Below are positions 1-8,339 of a stretch of DNA of 64,000 nt, in pieces. The translations under genes and the position numbers were made by a program. The notes beneath the pieces are model-generated. The model ran no database searches, was not told the DNA's origin, and saw only the letters and a program-made list of their open reading frames with translations. The stretch is from a virus: positions 124,001 to 188,000 of the IMG/VR virus record IMGVR_UViG_3300032245_001746; one strand, 5' to 3'. Every line of letters begins with the position of its first letter. The stretch's first letter is position 1.

Positions 1-2284
1 CAAGAGCAGTAGGTTTTCTTTGCAATGTCTTTTGACCAAACGCTATAAATCCTGTGTCTACGAATTGAATAATTGGATTGATAGCATTTCTGTTTCCATA
101 CATTGAATCTCTTTCTTCTAATGTAGGTCTGCTATAAACACCTGTTACTCCTGGCAATTGTCCTCTTGACATACCTGCTGGGGCAAACCAAGGTTCAGAT
201 AAAGCATCACTTCTTGCAATCATAGCCATTACAGATCCTGATGGTGGAACCCACACATCAATTCTGTTGAAATTATCACGAATCTTGACCCAGGGCCAAT
301 ACAATGCAGCAAAGTCACTATCAATCTTAGTCGAATTTAAAGGATGTGCTCCATTTTGCCATTTAATTATTTCATTTACGCCTAATCCAAATGGAGGATC
401 AATAATTGCCAAACAATCCATTCTATAGTTTTGACAAACATCAATTAATCCCAAAACAACACCTGTGCTAGAACGACCAGGAGCAGCAAGTAAGTCGATA
501 TCAATTTGTTCTGGATCGCTTAATGCGAACAAACCAGTTGAACCAACCACACTTCCGATAACTAAACTATCTTGAAGATCAGGATCAGATGGAATACCAT
601 CTGTTCCACCACTTAAAGAATAAGTTCCGTTTTTAGGTGGTGCAACTGCTAATGTATTATCAATTGCTGTTATGAAATCTGAATTTCTTATCAAATAAGT
701 TTCTACATAATATGTACTTGTTTGATCTTTAGTTAAATTACCATGACTTTCAACTTGAATACCATTGTTGTAGACTTCAATTTGAAAAGTTCCTTCTCTA
801 ACATCATTTTTTACTACAACTTGAGTTGTATTACCATCAATACCAGGACTATCAGCAGTAATTGTTAAACTATTGCTATCTGACACAGCAGAACCAGTTA
901 CAATTCCTAATTCTTGAATGTTTACATCACCAGTCACGCCTGAAGTTGTAGCTCCAGTAGATGTAGTTCCGTCAAAATCAAATATTTCAAATGCTGTAGA
1001 TTCTGATTTAACCAATATTTTAGCATCTTTTCCACTATGTAATGTGACTAAAGTTACATTATTTGCAGCATAAAGAGCGTGTGTTGTAAGGTTTACTGTT
1101 ACACCATTAATTACAGGTCCATTTGCAACTGATCCACCAACTGCGTAAAATCCGCCCATTATGGTTCCATCAGTGATTTGACTGTTAATTTCATTAACTA
1201 TGTCTGCAGTTGAGTTACTTAATCCTTCTAATGCTTCTAAATCAATTACTTGAACAGTATTATCAATTGCTGCATTTTCGCTACCATCTACTACAACTAA
1301 AAGTTGTAAATTTGAAGCACCAGTAAAATCCCAAGTTCCATCTACAGCATAACCAGTGCTGTATCCAGCAGCACCACTTGTTGTTTCTGCTTGAGTCATT
1401 TCTGTTCCTAAACTTATCATTCCAGAAAGTTTAGAATCTTTTTTAACTACGTGTGAATTACTCCAAGTTCTAGCTGCACCTAAAGTAATCGTATTTGTTG
1501 TGTAATTTACTGAAGTAATACTTGATGAAACGTTGTTTACAGTGATAGAATCGCCAGCGTAAAACATTGAAGCATCTGTAACTATCAAAGTTGTAGAGCT
1601 TGATCCTGAACCAACTGCAGTTGTACTAACTGTACCAGGAACTGCTTTTCCATATAATGAATTTTGAACACTGACTAATTCCAAAGAACTATCTGGTCCA
1701 TAAGAAAAAGTTGTTGAAACTTTTAATTTATTATCAGTTGAGCATGAAAATTCAATTCCGTCTACAGAAGATGATAATTGATCATTTAATTCTTCTACAA
1801 GTTCTGAACAAGTATATTTTCCAGCAGGAACTAACAATGTTTTAACAGATTCAATTCCGTTAAGTTTCCATTTAAAAAATGCATCAACATCAAAAACATA
1901 ACTTCCAGCAACGTTTGATTGTAAAACAATCGAAGCTCCAGCAACTGGAACATTCACAGATGCTGTTTTTGCAGCTTCATCATTTACAGAATTTGTTTCT
2001 GCAACTCTAACAATATAGAGTTCATTAGCAACAAGAAGATATTGTTCTGCAGCATATATCATGTATGGATCACCATTATCTGGGTGACCATAACCAAATA
2101 TTGTATGTAATTGTCTTGAAGATGCGATTGCAGTAGCTTTATTGATAGGTCCTTTGCTTGCAAATCCAACAAGTCCAGCACGATGAAAACTTTGTTGTGG
2201 ATTAACAAAACTTTCATCTTTTTCAATTATTCTAACTTGTGGTGATAATGTATTTGAAGGTGGAAAACCTTTTAGTATAGCCAT
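1..2284 (-). CDS. gp18: Contractile tail sheath protein, T4 gp18-like (3' end beyond window)
   Basis: Forms the contractile sheath around the tail tube. The reading frame runs open from an ATG at 2284 (good SD, AGGGAGA) to the left window edge, giving 761 codons, already longer than T4 gp18 (659 aa). Conserved C-terminal sheath signatures are visible: EPWFAPAGMSRG, then INPIIQF, then FGQKTLQRKPTAL just before the edge. The N-terminus (MAILKGFPPSNTLSPQVRI) is typical of the family. The middle holds a long Thr/Val/Gly-rich region, probably the variable surface-exposed insertion domains of larger sheaths. Downstream of gp13, gp14 and gp15 homologues on the same strand, as in T4. The missing C-terminus is a window artefact, not a truncation. 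Confidence 0.95.
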   Translation of the reverse strand, partial: MAILKGFPPSNTLSPQVRIIEKDESFVNPQQSFHRAGLVGFASKGPINKATAIASSRQLHTIFGYGHPDNGDPYMIYAAEQYLLVANELYIVRVAETNSVNDEAAKTASVNVPVAGASIVLQSNVAGSYVFDVDAFFKWKLNGIESVKTLLVPAGKYTCSELVEELNDQLSSSVDGIEFSCSTDNKLKVSTTFSYGPDSSLELVSVQNSLYGKAVPGTVSTTAVGSGSSSTTLIVTDASMFYAGDSITVNNVSSSITSVNYTTNTITLGAARTWSNSHVVKKDSKLSGMISLGTEMTQAETTSGAAGYSTGYAVDGTWDFTGASNLQLLVVVDGSENAAIDNTVQVIDLEALEGLSNSTADIVNEINSQITDGTIMGGFYAVGGSVANGPVINGVTVNLTTHALYAANNVTLVTLHSGKDAKILVKSESTAFEIFDFDGTTSTGATTSGVTGDVNIQELGIVTGSAVSDSNSLTITADSPGIDGNTTQVVVKNDVREGTFQIEVYNNGIQVESHGNLTKDQTSTYYVETYLIRNSDFITAIDNTLAVAPPKNGTYSLSGGTDGIPSDPDLQDSLVIGSVVGSTGLFALSDPEQIDIDLLAAPGRSSTGVVLGLIDVCQNYRMDCLAIIDPPFGLGVNEIIKWQNGAHPLNSTKIDSDFAALYWPWVKIRDNFNRIDVWVPPSGSVMAMIARSDALSEPWFAPAGMSRGQLPGVTGVYSRPTLEERDSMYGNRNAINPIIQFVDTGFIAFGQKTLQRKPTAL

Positions 2285-2296
2285 ATTTATTCTCCC

Positions 2297-2503
2297 TTAT
2301 TTGCCTTTAATAATTCTTTTTTGTTTAATAAAACCTGCTTTTTCAGCATTATCTACATGTTCTGTATGTCTTTCATCTTCAAGAAGATAAACATTTTTTC
2401 CAGCACCAATTCCTGGTATATTTAAAACAGTAAATTCTTTTCCAACTTTTTTTCTTATCAAAAGTTGAACTGGAGTTCTTGTTTTATTTGTTATTTCTAT
2501 CAT
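2297..2503 (-). CDS. Small conserved-looking protein between sheath and gp15
   Basis: A 68-residue protein ending 12 bp before the sheath start and starting 1 bp after the gp15-like stop, so it almost certainly shares their late transcript. It is basic, with a short beta-rich N-terminal part (MIEITNKTRTPVQLL) and a Lys-rich C-terminus. There are no membrane segments or cysteines. I do not recognise the family. Its position suggests a small tail or neck-associated structural component, but that is inference from neighbours only. Confidence 0.7.
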   Translation of the reverse strand: MIEITNKTRTPVQLLIRKKVGKEFTVLNIPGIGAGKNVYLLEDERHTEHVDNAEKAGFIKQKRIIKGK

Positions 2504-2504
2504 T

Positions 2505-3428
2505 TTATGTTTCTTGTCTATCGTAAGTTTGATTTATATCTAGTTCATTGGTACTGTTATGTATATCAGTTTTGATTTTCAAAACAGTTTTATTTCTTAT
2601 GATTGGTTGTGGTATATATGTTTTTGTTGTAAAATTAATTTGATATTTTACAACTCTTACTTCTTTATCACCAGGTTCATAATTAATATTGTTTGCAAAT
2701 GAATCTAAACTAACTGTTACTTCCCAAGGAACATTTTGTACTTTTATATATGCTTGAGGACTAAATTTTAAAATAATTTGTTCTAATATTTGGTTCATAT
2801 CTTCTACATACAAACTCCAAATATACATTGTATAAGATATATCTATTGGTATTCCGCGAGTAACTCCAAATATAGTGTCTTTATCTTTTAATTCACTTCT
2901 CATAGAATCTTTTACATAAAATTTTGCTTTATGATAAGTAAATCTTGACATATCAGGAGCCAAACCTGATGAATGTATTGCCATTAATGGTAATACAGGT
3001 CTATCTACAACCAAACTATTATCTTTTCTAACATTATTTGCTAATATATACGCAACTGCTTTTTCTTGATTTGCACCTATTATCGGAACAGGATGTGCTT
3101 TTCCATCTTCATCTAAAACTATTATGTCTTTAAATAAATCCTTCATGCCTTGATCACAACCTCTTAAAGCATTACTATAACGATTTATAACATTATTATT
3201 GACTGGTTTTGATATGTCGTTAATTATAGATCCAGATTGCATTGGATCTGTAGTTGCACTAATGCCTATTTTTTTCAATTTACCAAAATCTTTAAATAAT
3301 TTATTGTTGTCATTACCACAATGTAATGAAGCTTTTTCTTCATTTAAAGAATTTGTAACAAGATTTATTTCGCTACATTCTTTTGATGTATTACCATTAT
3401 GGTTGTTAATATTAAATATCTTAGGCAT
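2505..3428 (-). CDS. gp15: Tail completion/sheath stabiliser protein, T4 gp15-like
   Basis: In T4, gp15 caps the tail tube and sheath and forms the head-to-tail junction. Over its C-terminal two thirds this 307-aa protein follows gp15: a VPI segment around residue 113, a central LPLMAIHSSGLAPD stretch matching the gp15 'LPRINLHLVDFSYN' region, then YTMYIWSLYVEDMNQILEQI matching the gp15 'YELSIFTRYEDDMFQIVEQI' block, and a late beta-rich part ending in IPQPI. The first ~95 residues are a Ser/Asn-rich extension not obviously found in T4. Gene order (gp14-like upstream, sheath downstream) supports the call. Confidence 0.9.
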   Translation of the reverse strand: MPKIFNINNHNGNTSKECSEINLVTNSLNEEKASLHCGNDNNKLFKDFGKLKKIGISATTDPMQSGSIINDISKPVNNNVINRYSNALRGCDQGMKDLFKDIIVLDEDGKAHPVPIIGANQEKAVAYILANNVRKDNSLVVDRPVLPLMAIHSSGLAPDMSRFTYHKAKFYVKDSMRSELKDKDTIFGVTRGIPIDISYTMYIWSLYVEDMNQILEQIILKFSPQAYIKVQNVPWEVTVSLDSFANNINYEPGDKEVRVVKYQINFTTKTYIPQPIIRNKTVLKIKTDIHNSTNELDINQTYDRQET

Positions 3429-3491
3429 TTATTCCTCAAATTATTTATAATAGTAAACTTTAATTTATTTACTAATTACTATTTATCTATT

Positions 3492-3647
3492 ATGAAACAT
3501 TTTAAAATTAGAAAAAAAGAAGAAAGAAAAAAATATAAAATTATTGAAAATATACAAAGTCTTTCTAAGCCCAGAATACCTTTTTATTTTTTCAAAAAAG
3601 TAAGAAAAATACAAAGATATGTTGAGGAAAATTTTAATATTAATTAA
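3492..3647 (+). CDS. Small Lys-rich protein, opposite strand in the tail operon
   Basis: A 51-codon plus-strand frame (MKHFKIRKKEER...) lying in the 215-bp gap between the gp15-like and gp14-like genes and overlapping the 3' end of the latter by 4 bp. It is extremely basic (many Lys/Arg) with no recognisable domain. No strong Shine-Dalgarno is visible. It may be a small DNA- or RNA-binding peptide, or a chance frame in AT-rich DNA; the neat fit to the gap favours a real gene only slightly. Confidence 0.4.
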   Translation: MKHFKIRKKEERKKYKIIENIQSLSKPRIPFYFFKKVRKIQRYVEENFNIN

Positions 3648-4177
3648 AAAGGTTTAATGACTGGAGGACTTTTTTCTGTAACTTTGCCACTACTTGTTGT
3701 AATAGATTCTTGAAATTGTTTGCATATTAATATGGTTCTCATGTTTCCCCATAATTTAAATTCAGCATAATTTCTTTGAACAATTTCCCAATTTTCACCC
3801 AAATGTGGTGTATGAATTCTAGATCCTATTTTTGGCATGTGTCCAATTCTTTTAATTAAGTCATTAGTGTTGCACTCAATTGCAATTTCATTCATAGAAT
3901 CAAGACCAAATTGATTTAAAAAATTTTGCGATGCAACTGGATCATATAATCCCCAAAATTCAACAGGAAAATTAGAAAATATTTTTCCTCTAGCTTCATT
4001 ATAATCTGGATCTATTTCGCTATTAGCTATGAAAACTTCATAATAATAAATTGGACTACCAGATGACATTATAGTTTCTTGATCCCATAGATCAAACAAT
4101 TTTAATTGATTGTTTTTAGGATCAAATTGTCTTATACCCCCGCCAGCTTTGTATTCAGTTCCATCTGAATTTTTCAT
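3644..4177 (-). CDS. gp14: Neck protein, T4 gp14-like
   Basis: gp14 with gp13 makes the neck that joins head and tail. This 177-aa protein aligns with the middle of T4 gp14: PIYYYEVFIANSEIDPDYNE corresponds to the 'ECYYVPREYVSPD' region, QNFLNQFGLDSMNEIAIE to 'KSFFSNFGMQVQDEVTLS', and IGSRIHTPHLGENWEIVQ to 'EGDLIYFPMDNSLFEINW'. It is shorter than T4 gp14 (256 aa), mostly at the C-terminus. It overlaps the upstream tagged gene by 4 bp (ATGA), implying translational coupling. Confidence 0.88.
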   Translation of the reverse strand: MKNSDGTEYKAGGGIRQFDPKNNQLKLFDLWDQETIMSSGSPIYYYEVFIANSEIDPDYNEARGKIFSNFPVEFWGLYDPVASQNFLNQFGLDSMNEIAIECNTNDLIKRIGHMPKIGSRIHTPHLGENWEIVQRNYAEFKLWGNMRTILICKQFQESITTSSGKVTEKSPPVIKPF

Positions 4178-4698
4178 TTTTTAGGTCCTCGTTTTAGAGA
4201 AACTCCTTTTAATTTAGCAGAATGTCTGTCCGGTTCGTCTTTTAGAGAGAACATTAATTTTCTTGCTTCTGCTGTAATTTCTGCTGCCGAGTCACCAGAA
4301 CATTTTTTCTTATCTTGTAAAGATATTGTTTTTACATCTTTATTATAATATCCTTTTCCAATTATAAATGATCCACCACTATAATCAGGATGAAAATAAA
4401 TGATTCCAACCCATGTTCCATCTATCCAATTGTTTTTTGATACAATTATTCTTACAGGATCTTGTTCGTACACATGTTTAATGTGATATCCATTTTGTTT
4501 TAATGCTGCACCAACATAACCTAAAGAAATTTTAGCATATGCTTTTAAAATTTCTTTTAATTTACTTCTAAAATTCACTTCAATACTATAACGACCAGTT
4601 GTTTGTTCATTTAATATGTTGTTGTTAACACACCATTCATTTAAGGATGTGCTTTCATTAATTTTATTGAACATTGACCAATCTTTGTATGATTTCAT
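4174..4698 (-). CDS. Tagged protein of unknown function (capsid-targeting-like N-terminus)
   Basis: A 174-aa protein starting MKSYKDWSMFNKINES, one of the set in this window that resemble the T4 capsid-targeting sequence. A second Trp/Glu-rich helix (SLNEWCVNNNILNE) follows. The rest is mixed alpha/beta with GTWVGIIYFHPDYSGGSF in the middle and a basic end (SLKRGPKK). I recognise no enzyme family. It sits between the gp14 homologue and a tagged 2H phosphoesterase, all on the same strand, so late expression and packaging into the head are plausible but inferred. Confidence 0.8.
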   Translation of the reverse strand: MKSYKDWSMFNKINESTSLNEWCVNNNILNEQTTGRYSIEVNFRSKLKEILKAYAKISLGYVGAALKQNGYHIKHVYEQDPVRIIVSKNNWIDGTWVGIIYFHPDYSGGSFIIGKGYYNKDVKTISLQDKKKCSGDSAAEITAEARKLMFSLKDEPDRHSAKLKGVSLKRGPKK

Positions 4699-4711
4699 TA
4701 TTTGTTATATA

Positions 4712-5236
4712 TTATCTTAATTCAATTTTTTTAGATTCACCAGCACTTGGAGAAAACACTAATTCTTTAATTTTTATTTTTTTACCAAAAAATTCTTTGT
4801 TGCCCACTAATTCTTGGCATTTTCCTTTTTTTACGTATGCTAGAGTACAATGAGGCTTATATCCATTATAAGTTGATGTATATTTTAAAGATTTTAATTT
4901 ATCATTTAATTTTCTTAATTTGTCGCTTTCAACTTCTATTTTTACAACATCATAATCATCATTTTCAAATTTACTTATTTTTCCTAATTTTATTTCAAAT
5001 TCTTTTTCGTCTTTAATTATTTCTTTAATTTCATCAAATTCTGTTGTGTGTAATCCGTATAATACAGTAACATGAGGTTCTGTTTCATATCCTGATTTAT
5101 TTTCTTTATAATATAAATCATCTTTAGAAATATTTTTTTTAGCCCAACTTAATATTTTATCATATTCTACTGTTGCCATTACACATGAATAAGTGTATGA
5201 TTCGTTTAAAACAACCCAATTTTTAAAATCTAACAT
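4712..5236 (-). CDS. Tagged 2H phosphoesterase (2'-5' RNA ligase / cyclic phosphodiesterase fold)
   Basis: The protein carries both hallmark HxT motifs of the 2H superfamily: EPHVTVLYG (His55, Thr57) and KPHCTLAYV (His129, Thr131). Members hydrolyse 2'-5' or 2',3'-cyclic phosphodiester bonds; T4 57B (Acb1) is a phage member that degrades cyclic oligonucleotide messengers of CBASS defence. The first 12 residues (MLDFKNWVVLNE) form the window's capsid-targeting-like tag, and the enzyme domain starts right after it. Length (174 aa) fits tag plus one 2H domain. I see the fold with confidence; the substrate is unknown. Repair of RNA ends or nucleotide salvage are alternatives. Confidence 0.88.
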   Translation of the reverse strand: MLDFKNWVVLNESYTYSCVMATVEYDKILSWAKKNISKDDLYYKENKSGYETEPHVTVLYGLHTTEFDEIKEIIKDEKEFEIKLGKISKFENDDYDVVKIEVESDKLRKLNDKLKSLKYTSTYNGYKPHCTLAYVKKGKCQELVGNKEFFGKKIKIKELVFSPSAGESKKIELR

Positions 5237-5266
5237 GTTTTTATTTATTATTTAACAAGACAAAAT

Positions 5267-5506
5267 ATGCAAAAATTATCTGAAGAAAATAAAAAAATTA
5301 TTTTTCAATCAATTGTTGAATTGAAAAAAGTTTTAAATCAAAATCATTCTAAAATAAATAAAAAATCAAGAGGTGGAGCACAAGTTGGTTGTATTTGTGG
5401 AAATTCACAAACTTGTGTACCTTGTAGTGGTTTAGCATTTATTAAATCTGCTATCGTTTATAACGATAAAGAAATGCTTGAATTTATTGGAAAAACTTGT
5501 TTATGA
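5267..5506 (+). CDS. Small cysteine-rich protein
   Basis: A 79-aa protein with a central cluster GCICGNSQTCVPC that could bind zinc, flanked by helices. It lies head-on to the tail operon (plus strand) and its stop overlaps the start of the next gene as ATGA at 5503-5506, so it is translationally coupled to the homing endonuclease. It may have travelled with that mobile gene. No family recognised. Confidence 0.7.
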   Translation: MQKLSEENKKIIFQSIVELKKVLNQNHSKINKKSRGGAQVGCICGNSQTCVPCSGLAFIKSAIVYNDKEMLEFIGKTCL

Positions 5507-7137
5507 TTGATTTAGAAAAATTAGAAAAACCATATGAAAAATATACAATTAGATCAATAATTCCATTAATTTGTGATTATTGTGGTTGTTCATTTAGTAG
5601 AGTTAAAAAATCTATTGAAAGATTAAATGTTAATTGTAAAAAAGATAGTTGTGGCTCTAAAGAATGCACAAAATTAAAGAAAAATGATGTAAATGTTAAT
5701 TTATTTGGATCTGAAAATTACTTCACATCAGAGGTTTTTAAAGAAAAACAAAAAGAAACAAATTTAGAAAAATTTGGCACTGAAGAATATTTTGATTCTA
5801 ATGATTTTAAAAACAAGAGAAAAGAAACTTTAATCGAAAGATATGGAGTTGATTCCCCTCTTAAAGATGAATCAATTAAAGAAAAACAGAAAAATACAGT
5901 TTTAAGTTTGTATGGAAAAACAAATTATGCTCAAACTGATGAATATAAAGAAAAATTAAAATTAGTTGATATTAATTATGATGAACTCATAAAGAAAAGA
6001 GATCAAACATCTTTAAATAAATATGGTGTTACAAGTTATTGTAAAACTGACGAACATAAAAAAAGAAAAAAAGAAACATGTTTAAAAAAATATAGATTTG
6101 ATCACAGTTCTAAATCAGAATTAAATAGACAATTAGCAAAAGATACGTGTGTTAAAAAATATGATGAAATTAGTTATTCTAAAACAAATGAATTTAAAGA
6201 AAGATACAAAAACACATGTATGGAACGATATGGAGTGCCAACAGTTTTAATGTTGGCAAAAAATAGAATTTATGGCAAAACAGAAAATGAATTAAAAAAT
6301 TTTATTAACTCATTTGGTTTTGATTTTAAAAAAGATTTTTCTGTATTAAATGGAAAAGAATTAGATTTATATGATGAAACTAAAAAAATAGCAATTGAAT
6401 ATTGTGGATTATATTGGCACAATGAATTTTCTTCTCTTAAAAAAGATAAAAATTATCATTATAATAAATACAAAACATGTAAAGATCAAGGAATTCACTT
6501 AATTACCATATTTTCTGATGAATGGGATTATAAAAAAACTCAATGTAAAAATTTCATAAAATCTATTCTTGGAGTTTATGAAACAAAAATTTTCGCAAGA
6601 AAATGTGAAATTAAAGAAATTGATAAAAAAAACTGTTGCAATTTTTGTGATCTATATCATATACAAGGATCTGTTAAAAAACATAAAGTTAGTTATGGAA
6701 TTTTTTATCAAAATGAATTATTAGGAGTAATTTCACTTGGACAACACCATAGAAACACACGTGCAAATAACATTGTTTTAAATCGACTTTGTTTTAAAGA
6801 TGGTTTTCAAATTGTTGGTGGAGCAAGTAAATTATTTAAACATTGTATTAATTGGGCAAAATTAAATGGTTATGAAAGCATAATCTCTTGGAGCGATAAT
6901 AGATGGTCGGTTGGAAGTGTTTATAAAGCTTTAAATTTTCAATTAGATGAAGAGTTAAAACCAGATTATAGCTATGTAAATTTAAGAAATTGTAAAAAAA
7001 GATTATCAAAACAATCTCAAAAAAAATCATCATCAAACTGTCCTAAAAATAAAACAGAATATCAATGGGCAATAGAAAGAGGATTAGCAAGGATATGGGA
7101 TTGCGGAAAAATAAGATGGAAATATACTATCCCATAG
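5503..7137 (+). CDS. Vsr-like (EDxHD-type) homing endonuclease with repeated DNA-binding modules
   Basis: Predicted site-specific nuclease that spreads its own gene. A zinc-ribbon-like N-terminus (CDYCGC ... CKKDSC ... C) is followed by about seven ~30-residue repeats of the type 'YG-x-SYCKTDEHKKR-KET', likely DNA-recognition modules, to about residue 245. The nuclease core reads ELDLYDETKKIAIEYCGLYW then H, in the style of Vsr/PD-(D/E)XK homing enzymes, with ITIFSDEW further on. A C-terminal domain contains IFARKC, HIQGS and ISWSDNRWSVGSVYKAL. ATG 5503 is preferred over TTG 5497 because it couples to the upstream stop. It interrupts the neck gene block on the opposite strand and overlaps the gp13 3' end by 11 bp. 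Confidence 0.85.
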   Translation: MIDLEKLEKPYEKYTIRSIIPLICDYCGCSFSRVKKSIERLNVNCKKDSCGSKECTKLKKNDVNVNLFGSENYFTSEVFKEKQKETNLEKFGTEEYFDSNDFKNKRKETLIERYGVDSPLKDESIKEKQKNTVLSLYGKTNYAQTDEYKEKLKLVDINYDELIKKRDQTSLNKYGVTSYCKTDEHKKRKKETCLKKYRFDHSSKSELNRQLAKDTCVKKYDEISYSKTNEFKERYKNTCMERYGVPTVLMLAKNRIYGKTENELKNFINSFGFDFKKDFSVLNGKELDLYDETKKIAIEYCGLYWHNEFSSLKKDKNYHYNKYKTCKDQGIHLITIFSDEWDYKKTQCKNFIKSILGVYETKIFARKCEIKEIDKKNCCNFCDLYHIQGSVKKHKVSYGIFYQNELLGVISLGQHHRNTRANNIVLNRLCFKDGFQIVGGASKLFKHCINWAKLNGYESIISWSDNRWSVGSVYKALNFQLDEELKPDYSYVNLRNCKKRLSKQSQKKSSSNCPKNKTEYQWAIERGLARIWDCGKIRWKYTIP

Positions 7138-8005
7138 TAATTATACCTGGGTCTCCAAATTTATAAATTAAATCTTCCATCCATTGTTTTCTTTCTTCTT
7201 TTGCTTCTTGAATTAATTGATCTCCATCAAGTTGTATTCCACCATTAGGTCCAGGTAAATTTTTAATTCTTCCTCGAATACGTCCCAAAATTTCTTTGGC
7301 ATAGGATAACGCGCCTTCTGTCATTGCTTGTGTTACATTTTCCCAGTCTTTACATTTTTGTATATAATGAATAGCAACTTTGTTCATATTATATGGAACT
7401 GGATATAATTTAATGTGTTTATATCCACCTATAAATTCCCATCCACCTAAATTAGATGAAACTCTACTATACATAGTTTCATACGTTTTATATAATGTCC
7501 ACTCTCCCATTCGACCCCAAATTGGTTGTATTGGATCAATTAATCCGCCTTGTATAGAAGCATAATTTCCACCTGGGTAAAAATATTCAATAGGAATTGT
7601 TCCACCTAAATCTGTTGCTTGAAATGCAAAAGTTCCCATATTTTTATATTCTACACTTCTTACATAACCAATATCATCTGGCATTTCATAAATACTTTGT
7701 CCAGGTTTTGTGGTAAATGTATAATAAGAATAAAAATCTCTTGGAGCATAATCTTCTACTATTTTTAAAGCTTGATTGATACAAAAATCAATATTTTGTT
7801 CATCTAATTCTAATTGAATATTAGGAGCACCTAACATATTCAAGATATAATCTCTTATTTCTTCTCTAACTTTTTCTCTTTTAGGTCTAGGACCAACATT
7901 TTTACAACCACCAGATGGTCCAGAACATGATGTTGAACACATCACTGAATTAACACCTTGTGAGGTTGGTCTTCCTAAAGCTATAGTATTATTTCCGCAT
8001 GACAT
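7127..8005 (-). CDS. gp13: Neck protein, T4 gp13-like
   Basis: gp13 is the head-completion/neck protein that binds the portal side. The C-terminus matches T4 gp13 closely: YAKEILGRIRGRIKNLPGP, GGIQLDGDQLIQEAKEER and FGDPGIITMG correspond to the T4 '[21 protein letters not shown] / [35 protein letters not shown]' region. The N-terminal YILNMLGAPNIQLELDEQ likewise matches 'VILRRLGAPIINVELTPDQ'. A Cys/Gly/Ser-rich leader of about 38 residues precedes the conserved part. 292 aa against 309 in T4. Confidence 0.92.
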   Translation of the reverse strand: MSCGNNTIALGRPTSQGVNSVMCSTSCSGPSGGCKNVGPRPKREKVREEIRDYILNMLGAPNIQLELDEQNIDFCINQALKIVEDYAPRDFYSYYTFTTKPGQSIYEMPDDIGYVRSVEYKNMGTFAFQATDLGGTIPIEYFYPGGNYASIQGGLIDPIQPIWGRMGEWTLYKTYETMYSRVSSNLGGWEFIGGYKHIKLYPVPYNMNKVAIHYIQKCKDWENVTQAMTEGALSYAKEILGRIRGRIKNLPGPNGGIQLDGDQLIQEAKEERKQWMEDLIYKFGDPGIITMG

Positions 8006-8051
8006 AATCCTATATAGTTTTTAATTTTTATTTTAAATAAGAAAGTTTTTT

Positions 8052-8339
8052 ATGAGTAATTGGATGCAACATTTAAGTAATTTATACTATAGACCAATAA
8101 GAAAAATTGTTTTTGATTTAGTTAAAAATAATTATAATTATGATAAAATTTTAGAATCTGTATCTAAAAGCATACAGAATAATGAAGATTATGAAAATTT
8201 TGGAAAAATGTTGTTAGCAATATATGAAGCTGGATATTTTAGAGCGATTGATGATCATAAAAGTGAATTGGCAAAATTAGGTTTAAAAATCAATTTAAAA
8301 CAAGTAGAAGAACCAAAAAAAGATAGTCCAATTTTTTAA
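8052..8339 (+). CDS. Hypothetical protein
   Basis: A 95-aa, largely helical protein (MSNWMQHLSNLYYRPIRK...) with the stretch FGKMLLAIYEAGYFRAIDDH near the C-terminus. No signal peptide or cysteines. It diverges from the gp13 homologue and its stop overlaps the end of the convergent gene at 8336 by 4 bp. No function can be assigned. Confidence 0.7.
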   Translation: MSNWMQHLSNLYYRPIRKIVFDLVKNNYNYDKILESVSKSIQNNEDYENFGKMLLAIYEAGYFRAIDDHKSELAKLGLKINLKQVEEPKKDSPIF

